Shown: positions 33,919 through 42,415 of the stretch, piece after piece | How positions within the stretch are numbered: the stretch's first letter is position 1 | Layout: every line of letters begins with the position of its first letter | Source: Nocardioides alkalitolerans | GTDB lineage: Bacteria; Actinomycetota; Actinomycetes; Propionibacteriales; Nocardioidaceae | Direction of reading: 5' to 3' | Assembly (NCBI GenBank): GCA_038184435.1 | Contig: CP116227.1 | Location: 3,625,501-3,689,500 of the forward strand | DNA: 64,000 nucleotides | Program-made: the position numbers and the translations under genes | The notes under the pieces: model-generated | Databases searched by the model: none | What the model was told of the DNA's origin: nothing | The model's input: only the letters and a program-made list of their open reading frames with translations

Positions 33919-36272
33919 GCCACGCCTCCGTCCTGCCGCCGCTGCCACCCCGGCCCGAGCGGACCACCGCCGCGGCCGGCGCCGACGGGCGCCGTACGTG
34001 GCTCGTGCTCGCCCTCGTCGCCCTCGCCGTGGTGCTGCTCGGCGTGGCCGCGGTGCGGGTGCTCGCCGGCTTCGCCTCCGGCGCCTCGACGCCGGAGCAG
34101 GCCGTCGAGGACTTCCTCGAGGGCGCGGCCGCCGAGGACGGTGTCGCCTCGCTCGCGGCGCTCAGCCCGGGGGAGGCGCGCGGCGCCGACGCGCTCCAGG
34201 AGGCCGTCGAGCAGCGGCTCGCCAGCCTCGAGCTCGACACTGCCGCGCTCGCCGGCGAGGGTCTCGTCGCCAGCATCGAGGGGCTGGACCTGTCGTCCGA
34301 GCAGCTCGCCGACGGCGTCGCCCGGGTGACCGTCGAGGGCGGCACGTTCGTCGTCGAGCGCGAGGACGGTGAGCCGATCGACCTCGGTGAGACCCTCGGG
34401 CCGTTGGGTGCACTCGTCGGGCTGGGGGCGTTCGCGTCGATCGACGTCGAGTCGGACGCCTCGGGGTCGGGCTCCGTGATCGTGTCCGAGGGCCCGTCGC
34501 GGTCGTTCGACGGCATCGACGACGGCGCCGGCTGGTACGCCTACTCGCCCGAGGACGAGGCGGAGGCACAGGAGGAGCCCGCGGTCCTGGACCGCCTCGA
34601 GGTGCCGCTCGCGGCGCTGTGGAGCTATGCGGCGGTGCCCTTCACCTGGTCGGGGGACGACGACCTGGGCGAGGGTCCCGACGTCGCCACCACCTTCCTC
34701 GTCGTGCGTCACGACGACCGGTGGCACGTCAGCATCGTCGGCACGGTCGCCGACGTGGTCGCCCGTGCCACCGACGCGCCCGCCCCCGACTTCGGGGCGC
34801 TCGCGGACGCGCTGGACGCCGCGGAGAGCGGCGACCGCGCCGTGGGGGCGACCCCGGACGACGCGATCCGCCTGCTCGTGGAGAGCTTCGGCGACGGGCA
34901 GGTCACCGACGTGCTCGACGCGCTCCCCGTCGACCTGGTCGGTGGGCTCTACCCGTTCGCGTCGGCCCTGCAGGACCTCGCGGACGAGGACGGCCTGGCG
35001 CTCGACCTCGACGTGACCGACCTCGCGACCACCCGGATCAGCGACGCGAACGGCCTCGTGCGGGTGCGGGTCGACCGGCTCGCCGCCGCGGGCACGGCCG
35101 TCGAGGGCTCCCACTCCGACGACGTCGACCTCGTGCTGGACGGCTCCTGCCTGACGGTCGAGGGCGACGAGGAGTGCCTCCCGGCCGACTTCGTGGACGC
35201 GACGACGATCGACGGTCTCGTGCTGACCCTCGTCGAGGTGGAGGGCGGCTACCAGGTCGACCCGCTGGCGACGCTCTACGACAACCTCGCCACCGTGGCG
35301 GCCGAGCTGCCCGAGGCCTGGCTGACGCAGCTCATGGGCCCCGCGACGTACGGCGAGCGCACCCCCGTCGGCACGGGCACCACGACGGTCACCGTCGACG
35401 AGGCCGGCGCGGCCCTGCTCGAGGTGCCCGCGGCCGCGGGCGACGTGCTCTCGGTCGCGGTCGAGCCGGGCGTCGAGCTCGACGGGCTCGACGTCTACCA
35501 GTCGGCGGCGCCGGACTACCCGGACTACGAGACCGCCGTGCACCACGGCCTCTGGGACGAGGCCGGCGAGGGGGAGCCCGCCGTCGTCGCCACGACCGTG
35601 ACCGAGTCCGGCGACCAGCTCGTGCACCTGCAGCTGTCCGACAAGCGGAGCGCCGAGGTCGCGGTGACCGTCGGCGTCGGCGCGGTGCCGACCGTCGGGG
35701 TCGGCGACCCGGTCGAGCTGCAGTACGGCACCTACGGCGTGGCGTCCTTCGACGGCGCCGCCGCCGGTGAGGACGGCGAGGTCGTCGCGGACGGACCGGG
35801 CACGACGGGCTACTGCTGGGCCGAGGACGAGCCCTGCACGAGCCTCGTCGTCGCCGCCGGGCCCGGCGTCACGCTGGGGGTGGAGTCCTACGAGGACGAC
35901 TACGAGGACGACTACGGCGACTACGAGCGCGAGGCCGACGCCTACGACCTGCCCCGCGCCGGGGCGACCCTCGAGGGTGCGACGGACGGCCGGCTCGCGA
36001 CCTCGCTCGTCGACGGCGAGCGGGAGGTCACGCTCGACGTCGCGACCGAGGGCTGGGTGCTGCTCGACGTCGTCAACCACATCGAGGACGGCGACCTCGT
36101 CGTGACGGTCCTCGACGCCGACGGCGAGGAGGTCGACTACGCCGACGCCGGGCTCGAGCACGACGACGAGTGGCTCGACCTCGAGCTCGACCCGGGCACG
36201 TACACGATCGTCGTCGAGCTCTACGACGACCTGGGCGACGCGAGCGGCGACGTCGAGCTGCTGCTCAACTGA
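33915..36272 (+). CDS. Large membrane-anchored exported protein
   Basis: This 785-residue protein has a short cytoplasmic Pro-rich N-terminus, one membrane helix at about 30-52, and a very acidic exterior of more than 700 residues. The first exterior part (TPEQAVEDFLEGAAAEDGVASLAALSP) is repeated in related form further on (TPDDAIRLLVESFGDGQVTDVLDALP), suggesting a duplicated helical domain. Beta-rich segments and a YEDDYEDDYGDYE acidic tract follow. The end, DPGTYTIVVELYDDLGD, matches the end of the QGY protein encoded at 15737. Function is unknown; a cell-surface role is inferred. Confidence 0.72.
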   Translation: MSHASVLPPLPPRPERTTAAAGADGRRTWLVLALVALAVVLLGVAAVRVLAGFASGASTPEQAVEDFLEGAAAEDGVASLAALSPGEARGADALQEAVEQRLASLELDTAALAGEGLVASIEGLDLSSEQLADGVARVTVEGGTFVVEREDGEPIDLGETLGPLGALVGLGAFASIDVESDASGSGSVIVSEGPSRSFDGIDDGAGWYAYSPEDEAEAQEEPAVLDRLEVPLAALWSYAAVPFTWSGDDDLGEGPDVATTFLVVRHDDRWHVSIVGTVADVVARATDAPAPDFGALADALDAAESGDRAVGATPDDAIRLLVESFGDGQVTDVLDALPVDLVGGLYPFASALQDLADEDGLALDLDVTDLATTRISDANGLVRVRVDRLAAAGTAVEGSHSDDVDLVLDGSCLTVEGDEECLPADFVDATTIDGLVLTLVEVEGGYQVDPLATLYDNLATVAAELPEAWLTQLMGPATYGERTPVGTGTTTVTVDEAGAALLEVPAAAGDVLSVAVEPGVELDGLDVYQSAAPDYPDYETAVHHGLWDEAGEGEPAVVATTVTESGDQLVHLQLSDKRSAEVAVTVGVGAVPTVGVGDPVELQYGTYGVASFDGAAAGEDGEVVADGPGTTGYCWAEDEPCTSLVVAAGPGVTLGVESYEDDYEDDYGDYEREADAYDLPRAGATLEGATDGRLATSLVDGEREVTLDVATEGWVLLDVVNHIEDGDLVVTVLDADGEEVDYADAGLEHDDEWLDLELDPGTYTIVVELYDDLGDASGDVELLLN

Positions 36273-36314
36273 CGCTCCCACGGCCGCGGCCCGCCACCGA
36301 CTAGGGTCGCGGCC

Positions 36315-36704
36315 GTGTGGATCGTCGTCGTGCTCGCCCTCGCTCTCGCCGCTGCCAGCCTCGGGGTGGCGGTGGCCGCGCTGCGACGTACGGCGCGACC
36401 CACCCCCGACGCCGACGTGCCGGCCGACGTGCTCGGCCTCCGGCAGGAGGTGGCGACCCTGCGCGCGGAGGCCGCGGGGTCGCTGCGCCACCTCGCGGTG
36501 GTGCGGTACGACGCGCACGGCGACATGGGCGGGCACCTGTCGTGGAGCCTCGCGCTGCTCGACGACACCGGCTCGGGCGCGGTCGTGACGTCGATCCACG
36601 GGCGCAGCGAGGCCCGCACCTACGCCAAGACCGTCAGCGGCTGGAGCAGCGAGCAGCAGCTGTCGCCCGAGGAGGCGGAGGCGATCGGCGCCGCGCGGCC
36701 CTGA
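36315..36704 (+). CDS. DUF4446 family protein
   Basis: This 129-residue protein has one N-terminal membrane helix (about 1-24), a short coiled coil (LRQEVATLRAE) and the compact domain LRHLAVVRYDAHGDMGGHLSWSLALLDDTGSGAVVTSIHGRSEARTYAK, which is characteristic of DUF4446. GTG at 36315 is supported by a TAGGGT -10 that ends 7 nt before it. The function of this family is unknown. Confidence 0.82.
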   Translation: MWIVVVLALALAAASLGVAVAALRRTARPTPDADVPADVLGLRQEVATLRAEAAGSLRHLAVVRYDAHGDMGGHLSWSLALLDDTGSGAVVTSIHGRSEARTYAKTVSGWSSEQQLSPEEAEAIGAARP

Positions 36705-36753
36705 CGCCGCGTCCCACTTGCGGCCGGCTGGCCGCCCTGCCAATCTCTCGCTC

Positions 36754-37437
36754 GTGAACGATCTCAGCCACCGGATGGCGGAGCTGGCGCGCGACCTCGA
36801 CGGGACGCGCGGCACCGCGGACACCGCCGAGCACGCCGTGCGGGCAGCGGTGGAGACGATCCCGTCCTGCTCGGGCGCGGGCCTGACGCTCCTCCACCGC
36901 GACGGCACGTTGGAGACGATCGCTGCCACCGACGACGCGGTGCTCAAGGGCGACCGGCTCCAGTACGAGCTGGGCGAGGGGCCCTGCGTGCAGGCCATCC
37001 GGGACCAGGCTCTCGTGCACTCCGCCGACCTGGGCTCCGACGACCGCTGGCCCCGGTGGGTGGAGCAGGTGGTGCCCGACCTCGGGGCTCGCTCGATGCT
37101 CGCCGTACGGCTGTGGACGCGGCGCGACGACCTCGGCGCGCTCAACCTCTACTCGACCGAGGTCGGGGGATTCGACCACGACGAGCGGGAGACCGCCCTC
37201 ACCCTCGCCGCCCACACCGCCGTCGCGATGGCGGCGTCCGCCGACGTGGACGACATGCACGCCGCGATGGAGCGCCGCACCCGGATCGGGGCGGCCATCG
37301 GGATCGTGATGGAGCGGCACGGCCTCACCCAGCCGGTGGCCTTCGAGGTGCTGCGCCGCCTCTCGCAGGAGCAGAACCGCAAGCTCCACGACCTCGCGGC
37401 CGAGGTCGTGGGGGGCGGTCGTCTCACCGACGGCTGA
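36754..37437 (+). CDS. GAF-ANTAR domain regulator 1
   Basis: This 227-residue protein has a GAF sensor domain (about 25-160, with GEGPCVQAIRDQALVHSADL) and a C-terminal ANTAR domain (RTRIGAAIGIVMERHGLTQPVAFEVLRRLSQEQNRKL) that binds RNA hairpins and acts by antitermination. The GTG at 36754 is supported by CAATCT ending 7 nt upstream with a TTGCGG -35 about 18 bp before that. A close paralogue follows at 37528. The input ligand or redox signal is unknown. Confidence 0.87.
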   Translation: MNDLSHRMAELARDLDGTRGTADTAEHAVRAAVETIPSCSGAGLTLLHRDGTLETIAATDDAVLKGDRLQYELGEGPCVQAIRDQALVHSADLGSDDRWPRWVEQVVPDLGARSMLAVRLWTRRDDLGALNLYSTEVGGFDHDERETALTLAAHTAVAMAASADVDDMHAAMERRTRIGAAIGIVMERHGLTQPVAFEVLRRLSQEQNRKLHDLAAEVVGGGRLTDG

Positions 37438-37480
37438 GCGCGTCATTTGCTCGCAGGCCCCCTGACCTGGCAACTTATGC

Positions 37481-37496
37481 CCTGCGGTTGAGCAGG
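37481..37496 (+). promoter_or_regulatory. Hexaloop hairpin in the leader of the second GAF-ANTAR gene
   Basis: CCTGC (37481-37485) and GCAGG (37492-37496) enclose a 6-nt loop GGTTGA. ANTAR proteins recognise paired hexaloop hairpins, but the loop lacks the usual A1/G4 and no second matching hairpin is clear, so an autoregulatory role is doubtful. Confidence 0.25.
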
Positions 37497-37527
37497 CAGC
37501 CGAGGGTGAATTCTGCCCGGGCTGCGG

Positions 37528-38250
37528 ATGAAGGTGCTCGACGTGCGCGTGTCGGACCTCGGTCGACGAATGGCGGAGCTCGCCCGCGAGCTGCACGACC
37601 TGCGGGGGGTGGAGGCCACCCGGGAGCAGGTCGTCGCCGCGGCCCGTGACCTCCTCCCGTCCTGCACCGACGCCAGCCTGGCCGCCGTCGGGCCCGGCGG
37701 CTCCCTGCGCGGCGTCGCCGCCACCGACCCTCGCGTGCGCCGCGCCGACGACCGCCAGCAGGTGCTCGACGAGGGTCCGGCGCTCGACGCCCTGCGCGGC
37801 GAGGCGCTCGTGCACTCCTACGACCTGGCCGCCGACGGCCGCTGGCCGGACTGGTCGCGCGAGACGTCCCGTGACCTCGGGATCCGCTCCCTGCTCAGCC
37901 TGCGCCTGTGGACGCAGCGGGACGAGGTGGGGGTGCTGACGCTCTGGTCCGACGCCGTCGGCGGGTTCGGGCACGAGGAGCGCGAGAGCGCCCAGGTCAT
38001 CGCGACCCACGGCGCCGTCGCCCTCGCCGCCGCCCACGACGTCGAGCGCATGCTCGACGCCATGACCCGTCGCACCCGCATCGGTGCGGCGATGGGCATC
38101 GTCATGGAGCGGTTCGAGCTCGAGGAGACCGTCGCCTTCGAGGTGCTCCGCCGGCTGTCGCAGGAGCAGAACCGCAAGCTCGTCGACATCGCCGACGAGC
38201 TCGTCCGCGAGCGCGAGGTCGACGGGCTCGGACCGCCGCGGCGGGACTGA
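37528..38250 (+). CDS. GAF-ANTAR domain regulator 2
   Basis: This 240-residue paralogue of the preceding protein has the same order: GAF (about 30-170, VHSYDLAADGRWPDW) and ANTAR (RTRIGAAMGIVMERFELEETVAFEVLRRLSQEQNRKLVDIADELV). Its ANTAR core is almost identical to that of regulator 1, while the GAF part has diverged, so the pair may connect different inputs to the same RNA targets. The ATG at 37528 is assumed; a GTG at 37549 is an alternative. It has its own TTGCTC / CAACTT promoter-like elements at 37446-37476. Confidence 0.85.
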   Translation: MKVLDVRVSDLGRRMAELARELHDLRGVEATREQVVAAARDLLPSCTDASLAAVGPGGSLRGVAATDPRVRRADDRQQVLDEGPALDALRGEALVHSYDLAADGRWPDWSRETSRDLGIRSLLSLRLWTQRDEVGVLTLWSDAVGGFGHEERESAQVIATHGAVALAAAHDVERMLDAMTRRTRIGAAMGIVMERFELEETVAFEVLRRLSQEQNRKLVDIADELVREREVDGLGPPRRD

Positions 38251-38275
38251 GCCCCAGCGCGGACCCAGCGCGGCC

Positions 38276-39847
38276 TCAGCGCGGCACGCGCACGAGCAGC
38301 CGCCCGTGGATGCACTCCATGCGCAGCTCGCGGCCCGAGCCGATCGAGTCGCCGTCGAGCTGGCGCGGGGTGTCGGTGTGGGCGCGCACGACGATGGAGC
38401 GGCCCCGGAAGCGGTTGATGGTCTCGTCGGTGCGCTGGCGCTTGAACAGCACGCGGACGGCGAGCGGGATCCACGACACGAAGCGGCGCGGGTGCAGCAG
38501 CACGACGTCGAGCATCCCGTCGTCGATGGTGGCGTCCGGCAGGAGCGGCATGCCGGCCTGGAGGTAGCCGACGTTGCCGACGACGACGGTGCGCGCGCGG
38601 TGGGTCGTCGTCTCGGCGCCGTCGACGGTGATGTCGACCTTGACCGCCGGGAACATCAGGGACTTCATGCCCGAGAGCACGTAGGCCAGCCAGCCGACCT
38701 TCTTCTTGATGTCCTCGTTGACGCCCTCCATGATCGCGGCGTCGAAGCCCATGCCGGCCATCACCATGAAGTGGGTGTCCTCGATGCCGTCGCCGCCGAC
38801 GTGGACGAGGTCGATGGCCCGGTCCTGCCCGTTGAGGCCGACGTCGATCGCGGAGCGCAGGTAGAGCGGGATGTCGAGGTTGCGGGCCAGCAGGTTGCCG
38901 GTGCCCGCGGGGATGATCCCGACGGGCACGCCGGTGCCGGCCAGCTCCGCGCAGACCTCCCGCACGGTGCCGTCGCCGCCGCAGACGAGCACGAGGTCGG
39001 CGCCGGCGGTGGCGGCGGCGTGGGCCATGCCGGTGCCGGGGTCCTCGATGGTCGTGAGGTACCAGTCCGGATCCGACCAGCCCGCCTCCGTCGCGAGGCG
39101 GGTCACGATCGTGCGGAAGACCTCGACGTCCTCGACCTTGATGGGGTTGAGCACGACGGCGAGACGCCGCTCGGACGAGTACACCTCCGGCAGCGGCTCG
39201 GCCCCGACCGCGATGCTGCGCGGCAGGGGCGAGTAGAGGGCGAGCCCGGCGAGCACCATGGCGGCGCCGAGCAGTGCCCCGCCGATCGTGTCCGAGGGGT
39301 AGTGCCGACCGAGCAGCACCCGGTCGAGGGCGACCACGACGACGAGCAGCACGCCGAGGGCGACCACCACGCGCCGCACCGTCTTGCGGCGCACCACCAT
39401 GACCGACAGCACGAGGCAGACGCCCGCCAGGGCGGTCACCGACGACACGTGGCCCGAGGGGAAGGACTTGCTCGTCAGGGTGCCGACGACGTCCTGCCAG
39501 TCGGGCCGCGGGCGGCCCACGAGGAGCTTGATGCCCGTGGTGGCCAGCGCCGTGGCCACCATGACGACGACGACGTAGACCGCGGCCCGGCGCTGCGTCC
39601 GCACCAGCGCGAGCGCCAGCACGACGGTCATGATCGTCACGCCGACGGTGCCGAAGAGCACCTCCACCCCGGCCAGGAGGTGACGCAGCCAGTCGACCTC
39701 GGTGCGCCACGACTGCACGCCCTCCCCGCGGTTGTCGAGCTCCGCCAGGGGTCCCCACCCGCCCACGACGGCGGCTGCCAGCCCGGCGAGCAGCACCAGG
39801 CAGACGGCCGCCCAGCCGAGCAGCAGCGTGCGGGAACGGTCGAGCAT
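38276..39847 (-). CDS. Fusion of PAP2 phosphatase and diacylglycerol/sphingosine kinase-type lipid kinase
   Basis: This 523-residue protein has a membrane-embedded PAP2 half (1-215) with all three phosphatase motifs: KLLVGRPRP, SFPSGHVS and DRVLLGRHYPSD. It joins a cytoplasmic DAGK catalytic half (about 230-520) with VVLNPIK, VCGGDGTVREV and GIIPAGTGNLLARNL. The fusion could remove phosphate from a lipid on one membrane face and add it on the other, as in prenyl or phosphatidate recycling, but substrates are unknown. GGAAGGAGA precedes the ATG at 39847. A 151-bp region separates it from the divergent manC gene. Confidence 0.9.
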   Translation of the reverse strand: MLDRSRTLLLGWAAVCLVLLAGLAAAVVGGWGPLAELDNRGEGVQSWRTEVDWLRHLLAGVEVLFGTVGVTIMTVVLALALVRTQRRAAVYVVVVMVATALATTGIKLLVGRPRPDWQDVVGTLTSKSFPSGHVSSVTALAGVCLVLSVMVVRRKTVRRVVVALGVLLVVVVALDRVLLGRHYPSDTIGGALLGAAMVLAGLALYSPLPRSIAVGAEPLPEVYSSERRLAVVLNPIKVEDVEVFRTIVTRLATEAGWSDPDWYLTTIEDPGTGMAHAAATAGADLVLVCGGDGTVREVCAELAGTGVPVGIIPAGTGNLLARNLDIPLYLRSAIDVGLNGQDRAIDLVHVGGDGIEDTHFMVMAGMGFDAAIMEGVNEDIKKKVGWLAYVLSGMKSLMFPAVKVDITVDGAETTTHRARTVVVGNVGYLQAGMPLLPDATIDDGMLDVVLLHPRRFVSWIPLAVRVLFKRQRTDETINRFRGRSIVVRAHTDTPRQLDGDSIGSGRELRMECIHGRLLVRVPR

Positions 39848-39998
39848 GCGGTCTCCTTCCGCGGCGGGTGCAGCGGCGTACGACGGGGGTGGGGCCGGGC
39901 GCGCAGGGCCCGGCAGGGCACCCGAGAGAGTATGCACGTCACACCGCGGGCACCGGCCTTCCCCGGCGGCGCCCCGGGCGCCGTGAGATTCTCCCCCC

Positions 39999-41114
39999 AT
40001 GACGGGCAACGAGCGGTTCTGGGCGGTCATCCCCGCGGGCGGCGCCGGCACGCGGCTGTGGCCGGTGTCGCGGGCGGGCCGTCCCAAGTTCCTCCACGAC
40101 CTCACCCGCTCGGGCCGCTCGCTCCTCCAGCAGACCTGGGACCGCGTGCAGCCCCTGGCGGGAGACCGCGTGCTCGTCGTCACCGGCACGGCCCACCGGG
40201 ACGCCGTCGTTTCCCAGCTGCCCGACCTGCCGGCCGACCAGCTCCTCGCCGAGCCCACGCCGCGCGACTCGATGGCCGCCATCGGCCTGGCTGCCGCGGT
40301 GCTCGAGGCCCGCGACCCCGAGGCCGTGCTCGGCTCGTTCGCCGCCGACCAGGTGATCCACGACGTCGACGGGTTCACGACGTGCGTCGCGGAGGCCGTG
40401 GCGCTGGCCGCCGCCCGCGAGGTCGTGGTCACCATCGGCATCGAGCCCACCCATCCGTCGACGGCGTTCGGCTACATCCGCTCGGGCGACCTCGTCGACC
40501 CCGCCGGCGGGGGCACCGCCCGCGTCGTCCAGGAGTTCGTCGAGAAGCCCGACGCGGAGCGGGCCGCGGCGTACCTGGCCACGGGGCAGTACCGCTGGAA
40601 CGGCGGCATGTTCGTCGTGCGCGCCCGCGTGCTGCTCGACCTGCTCGCGGCGAACCACCCCGACCTGGCCGCCGGCCTGCGCACGATCGCGGCCGACCCG
40701 GCGCGCCTCGACGAGCTGTGGCCGGACTTGGAGAAGATCGCCATCGACCACGCCGTCGCCGAGCCCGCGGCGGAGCAGGGCGTCGTCGCGACCGTCCCCG
40801 GCACCTTCGACTGGGACGACGTCGGCGACTTCGACGCCCTCGCCGGGCTGCTCGGCGCGGACCCGGGTGACGGCGCCGCGGACACGGACACCCCGGGCCT
40901 CGCCGTGCTGGGCGACCCCGCGCGGGTGCGCACGATCGACGCCTCGGGCATCGTCGTGGCCGACGGCCAGCGGGACATCGCGGTCATCGGCCTCGACGAC
41001 GTGGTCGTGGTCGACACCGGCGACGCGCTCCTCGTCACGACCCGGTCCCGGGCGCAGGACGTGAAGAAGATCGTCGAGGGCCTCAAGGCGGACCGCCGCA
41101 CCGAGCTGCTCTGA
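39999..41114 (+). CDS. manC: Mannose-1-phosphate guanylyltransferase
   Basis: This 371-residue enzyme makes GDP-mannose from mannose 1-phosphate and GTP. The nucleotide-binding signature is VIPAGGAGTRLWPVSRAGRPKFL. FVEKPD and YRWNGGMFV are the sugar-binding motifs. It lacks the phosphomannose isomerase domain found in longer forms. GDP-mannose would feed mannosylation, including of the cell envelope. GAGATT ends 8 nt before the ATG. serS begins 23 bp downstream from its own promoter. Confidence 0.93.
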   Translation: MTGNERFWAVIPAGGAGTRLWPVSRAGRPKFLHDLTRSGRSLLQQTWDRVQPLAGDRVLVVTGTAHRDAVVSQLPDLPADQLLAEPTPRDSMAAIGLAAAVLEARDPEAVLGSFAADQVIHDVDGFTTCVAEAVALAAAREVVVTIGIEPTHPSTAFGYIRSGDLVDPAGGGTARVVQEFVEKPDAERAAAYLATGQYRWNGGMFVVRARVLLDLLAANHPDLAAGLRTIAADPARLDELWPDLEKIAIDHAVAEPAAEQGVVATVPGTFDWDDVGDFDALAGLLGADPGDGAADTDTPGLAVLGDPARVRTIDASGIVVADGQRDIAVIGLDDVVVVDTGDALLVTTRSRAQDVKKIVEGLKADRRTELL

Positions 41115-41137
41115 GCCCGGGCGATAGCCTCGGCCTC

Positions 41138-42415
41138 ATGATCGACCCCCGCCTGCTCCGTGACGACCCCGACCGCATCCGTGCCGCCCAGGCCAAGCGG
41201 GGGCTCTCCGACGAGGTCGTCGACGTCGCGCTCGCGGCCGACCGCACCCGCCGCGACGCCATCGCGGTCTTCGAGGCGAAGCGGGCCGAGCAGAAGCAGG
41301 TCGGCAAGCTGATCCCGAAGGCCGCGCCGGAGGAGAAGCAGGAGCTGCTGGCGCGCACCAAGGCGCTGGCCGCCGAGGTGAAGGCGGCCGAGGAGCAGCA
41401 GAAGGCCGCGGAGGTCGCCTGGAACGACGCGCTCCTCGCGATCCCCAACCCCGCCGCCGACGCGACGCCGGCGGGCGGCGAGGACGACTTCGTCGTGCTC
41501 GAGGAGGTCGGTGCGCCGCGGGACTTCGCCGCCGAGGGCTTCGATCCGCGCGACCACGTCGAGCTCGGGCGGCTGCTCGGCGCGATCGACATCGAGCGGG
41601 GCGCGAAGGTCTCGGGCAGCCGGTTCTACTTCCTCACCGGCGTCGGCGCCCAGCTGGAGCGCGCCCTCGTCAACATGGCGATGGACCAGGCGCACGAGTC
41701 GGGCTTCACCGAGGTCATCCCGCCCGCGCTCGTGAAGCCGGAGGCCATGGCGGGCACGGGCTTCCTCGGCCAGGCGGCCGACGACGTCTACCGCATCGAG
41801 GGCCAGGACATGTACCTCGTCGGCACCTCCGAGGTGCCGATGGCGGCCTACCACGCCGACGAGATCCTCGACGCCGGGTCGCTGCCGCTCCGGTACGCCG
41901 CGTTCAGCCCCTGCTACCGCAAAGAGGCCGGCTCGCACGGCCGCGACACCCGGGGCATCATCCGGGTGCACTGGTTCGACAAGGTCGAGATGTTCGTCTA
42001 CACGACGCTCGAGGACGCCGAGGCCGAGCACCAGCGGCTGCTCGGCTGGGAGAAGGCGTTCCTCGACAAGCTCGAGCTGGCCTACCGGGTCATCGACGTG
42101 GCCGCGGGCGACCTCGGCCTCAGCGCCCAGCGCAAGTTCGACTGCGAGGCGTGGATCCCGACGCAGGGCAAGTACCGGGAGCTGACCTCGACGTCGAACT
42201 GCACCGACTTCCAGACGCGGCGCCTCGAGACGCGCGGGCGGTTCGCGGACGGCACGAAGCCGATCGCGACCCTCAACGGCACGCTGTGCGCCATGACGCG
42301 CACCATCGTGGCGATCCTCGAGACCCACCAGCTCCCCGACGGGAGCGTCCGGGTCCCGGTCGCGCTCCGGCCCTACCTGGGCGGGCGCGAGGTCCTGGAG
42401 GTCGTCGGTGGCTGA
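41138..42415 (+). CDS. serS: Seryl-tRNA synthetase
   Basis: This 425-residue class II synthetase has an N-terminal coiled-coil arm (about 28-100, DRTRRDAIAVFEAKRAEQKQ onwards) that contacts the long variable arm of tRNA-Ser. The core has motif 2 FSPCYRKEAGSHGRDTRGIIRVHWFDKVE and motif 3 GTLCAMTRTIVAILE. TAGCCT ends 7 nt before the ATG, so the mRNA is probably leaderless. Two tRNA-Ser genes (UGA and GCU) lie about 6-7 kb downstream. Its last codons overlap the next HAD gene. Confidence 0.97.
   Translation: MIDPRLLRDDPDRIRAAQAKRGLSDEVVDVALAADRTRRDAIAVFEAKRAEQKQVGKLIPKAAPEEKQELLARTKALAAEVKAAEEQQKAAEVAWNDALLAIPNPAADATPAGGEDDFVVLEEVGAPRDFAAEGFDPRDHVELGRLLGAIDIERGAKVSGSRFYFLTGVGAQLERALVNMAMDQAHESGFTEVIPPALVKPEAMAGTGFLGQAADDVYRIEGQDMYLVGTSEVPMAAYHADEILDAGSLPLRYAAFSPCYRKEAGSHGRDTRGIIRVHWFDKVEMFVYTTLEDAEAEHQRLLGWEKAFLDKLELAYRVIDVAAGDLGLSAQRKFDCEAWIPTQGKYRELTSTSNCTDFQTRRLETRGRFADGTKPIATLNGTLCAMTRTIVAILETHQLPDGSVRVPVALRPYLGGREVLEVVGG

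Noticed and set aside
33411..37145. Very long leftward open frame of more than 1200 codons
   Set aside because: It is antisense to well-supported exported-protein and GAF-ANTAR genes and has the Arg/Gly/Asp-rich composition of a GC-rich shadow frame.
37481..37496. ANTAR target RNA with dual hexaloops
   Set aside because: Only one clear hairpin, and its loop GGTTGA lacks A at position 1 and G at position 4.
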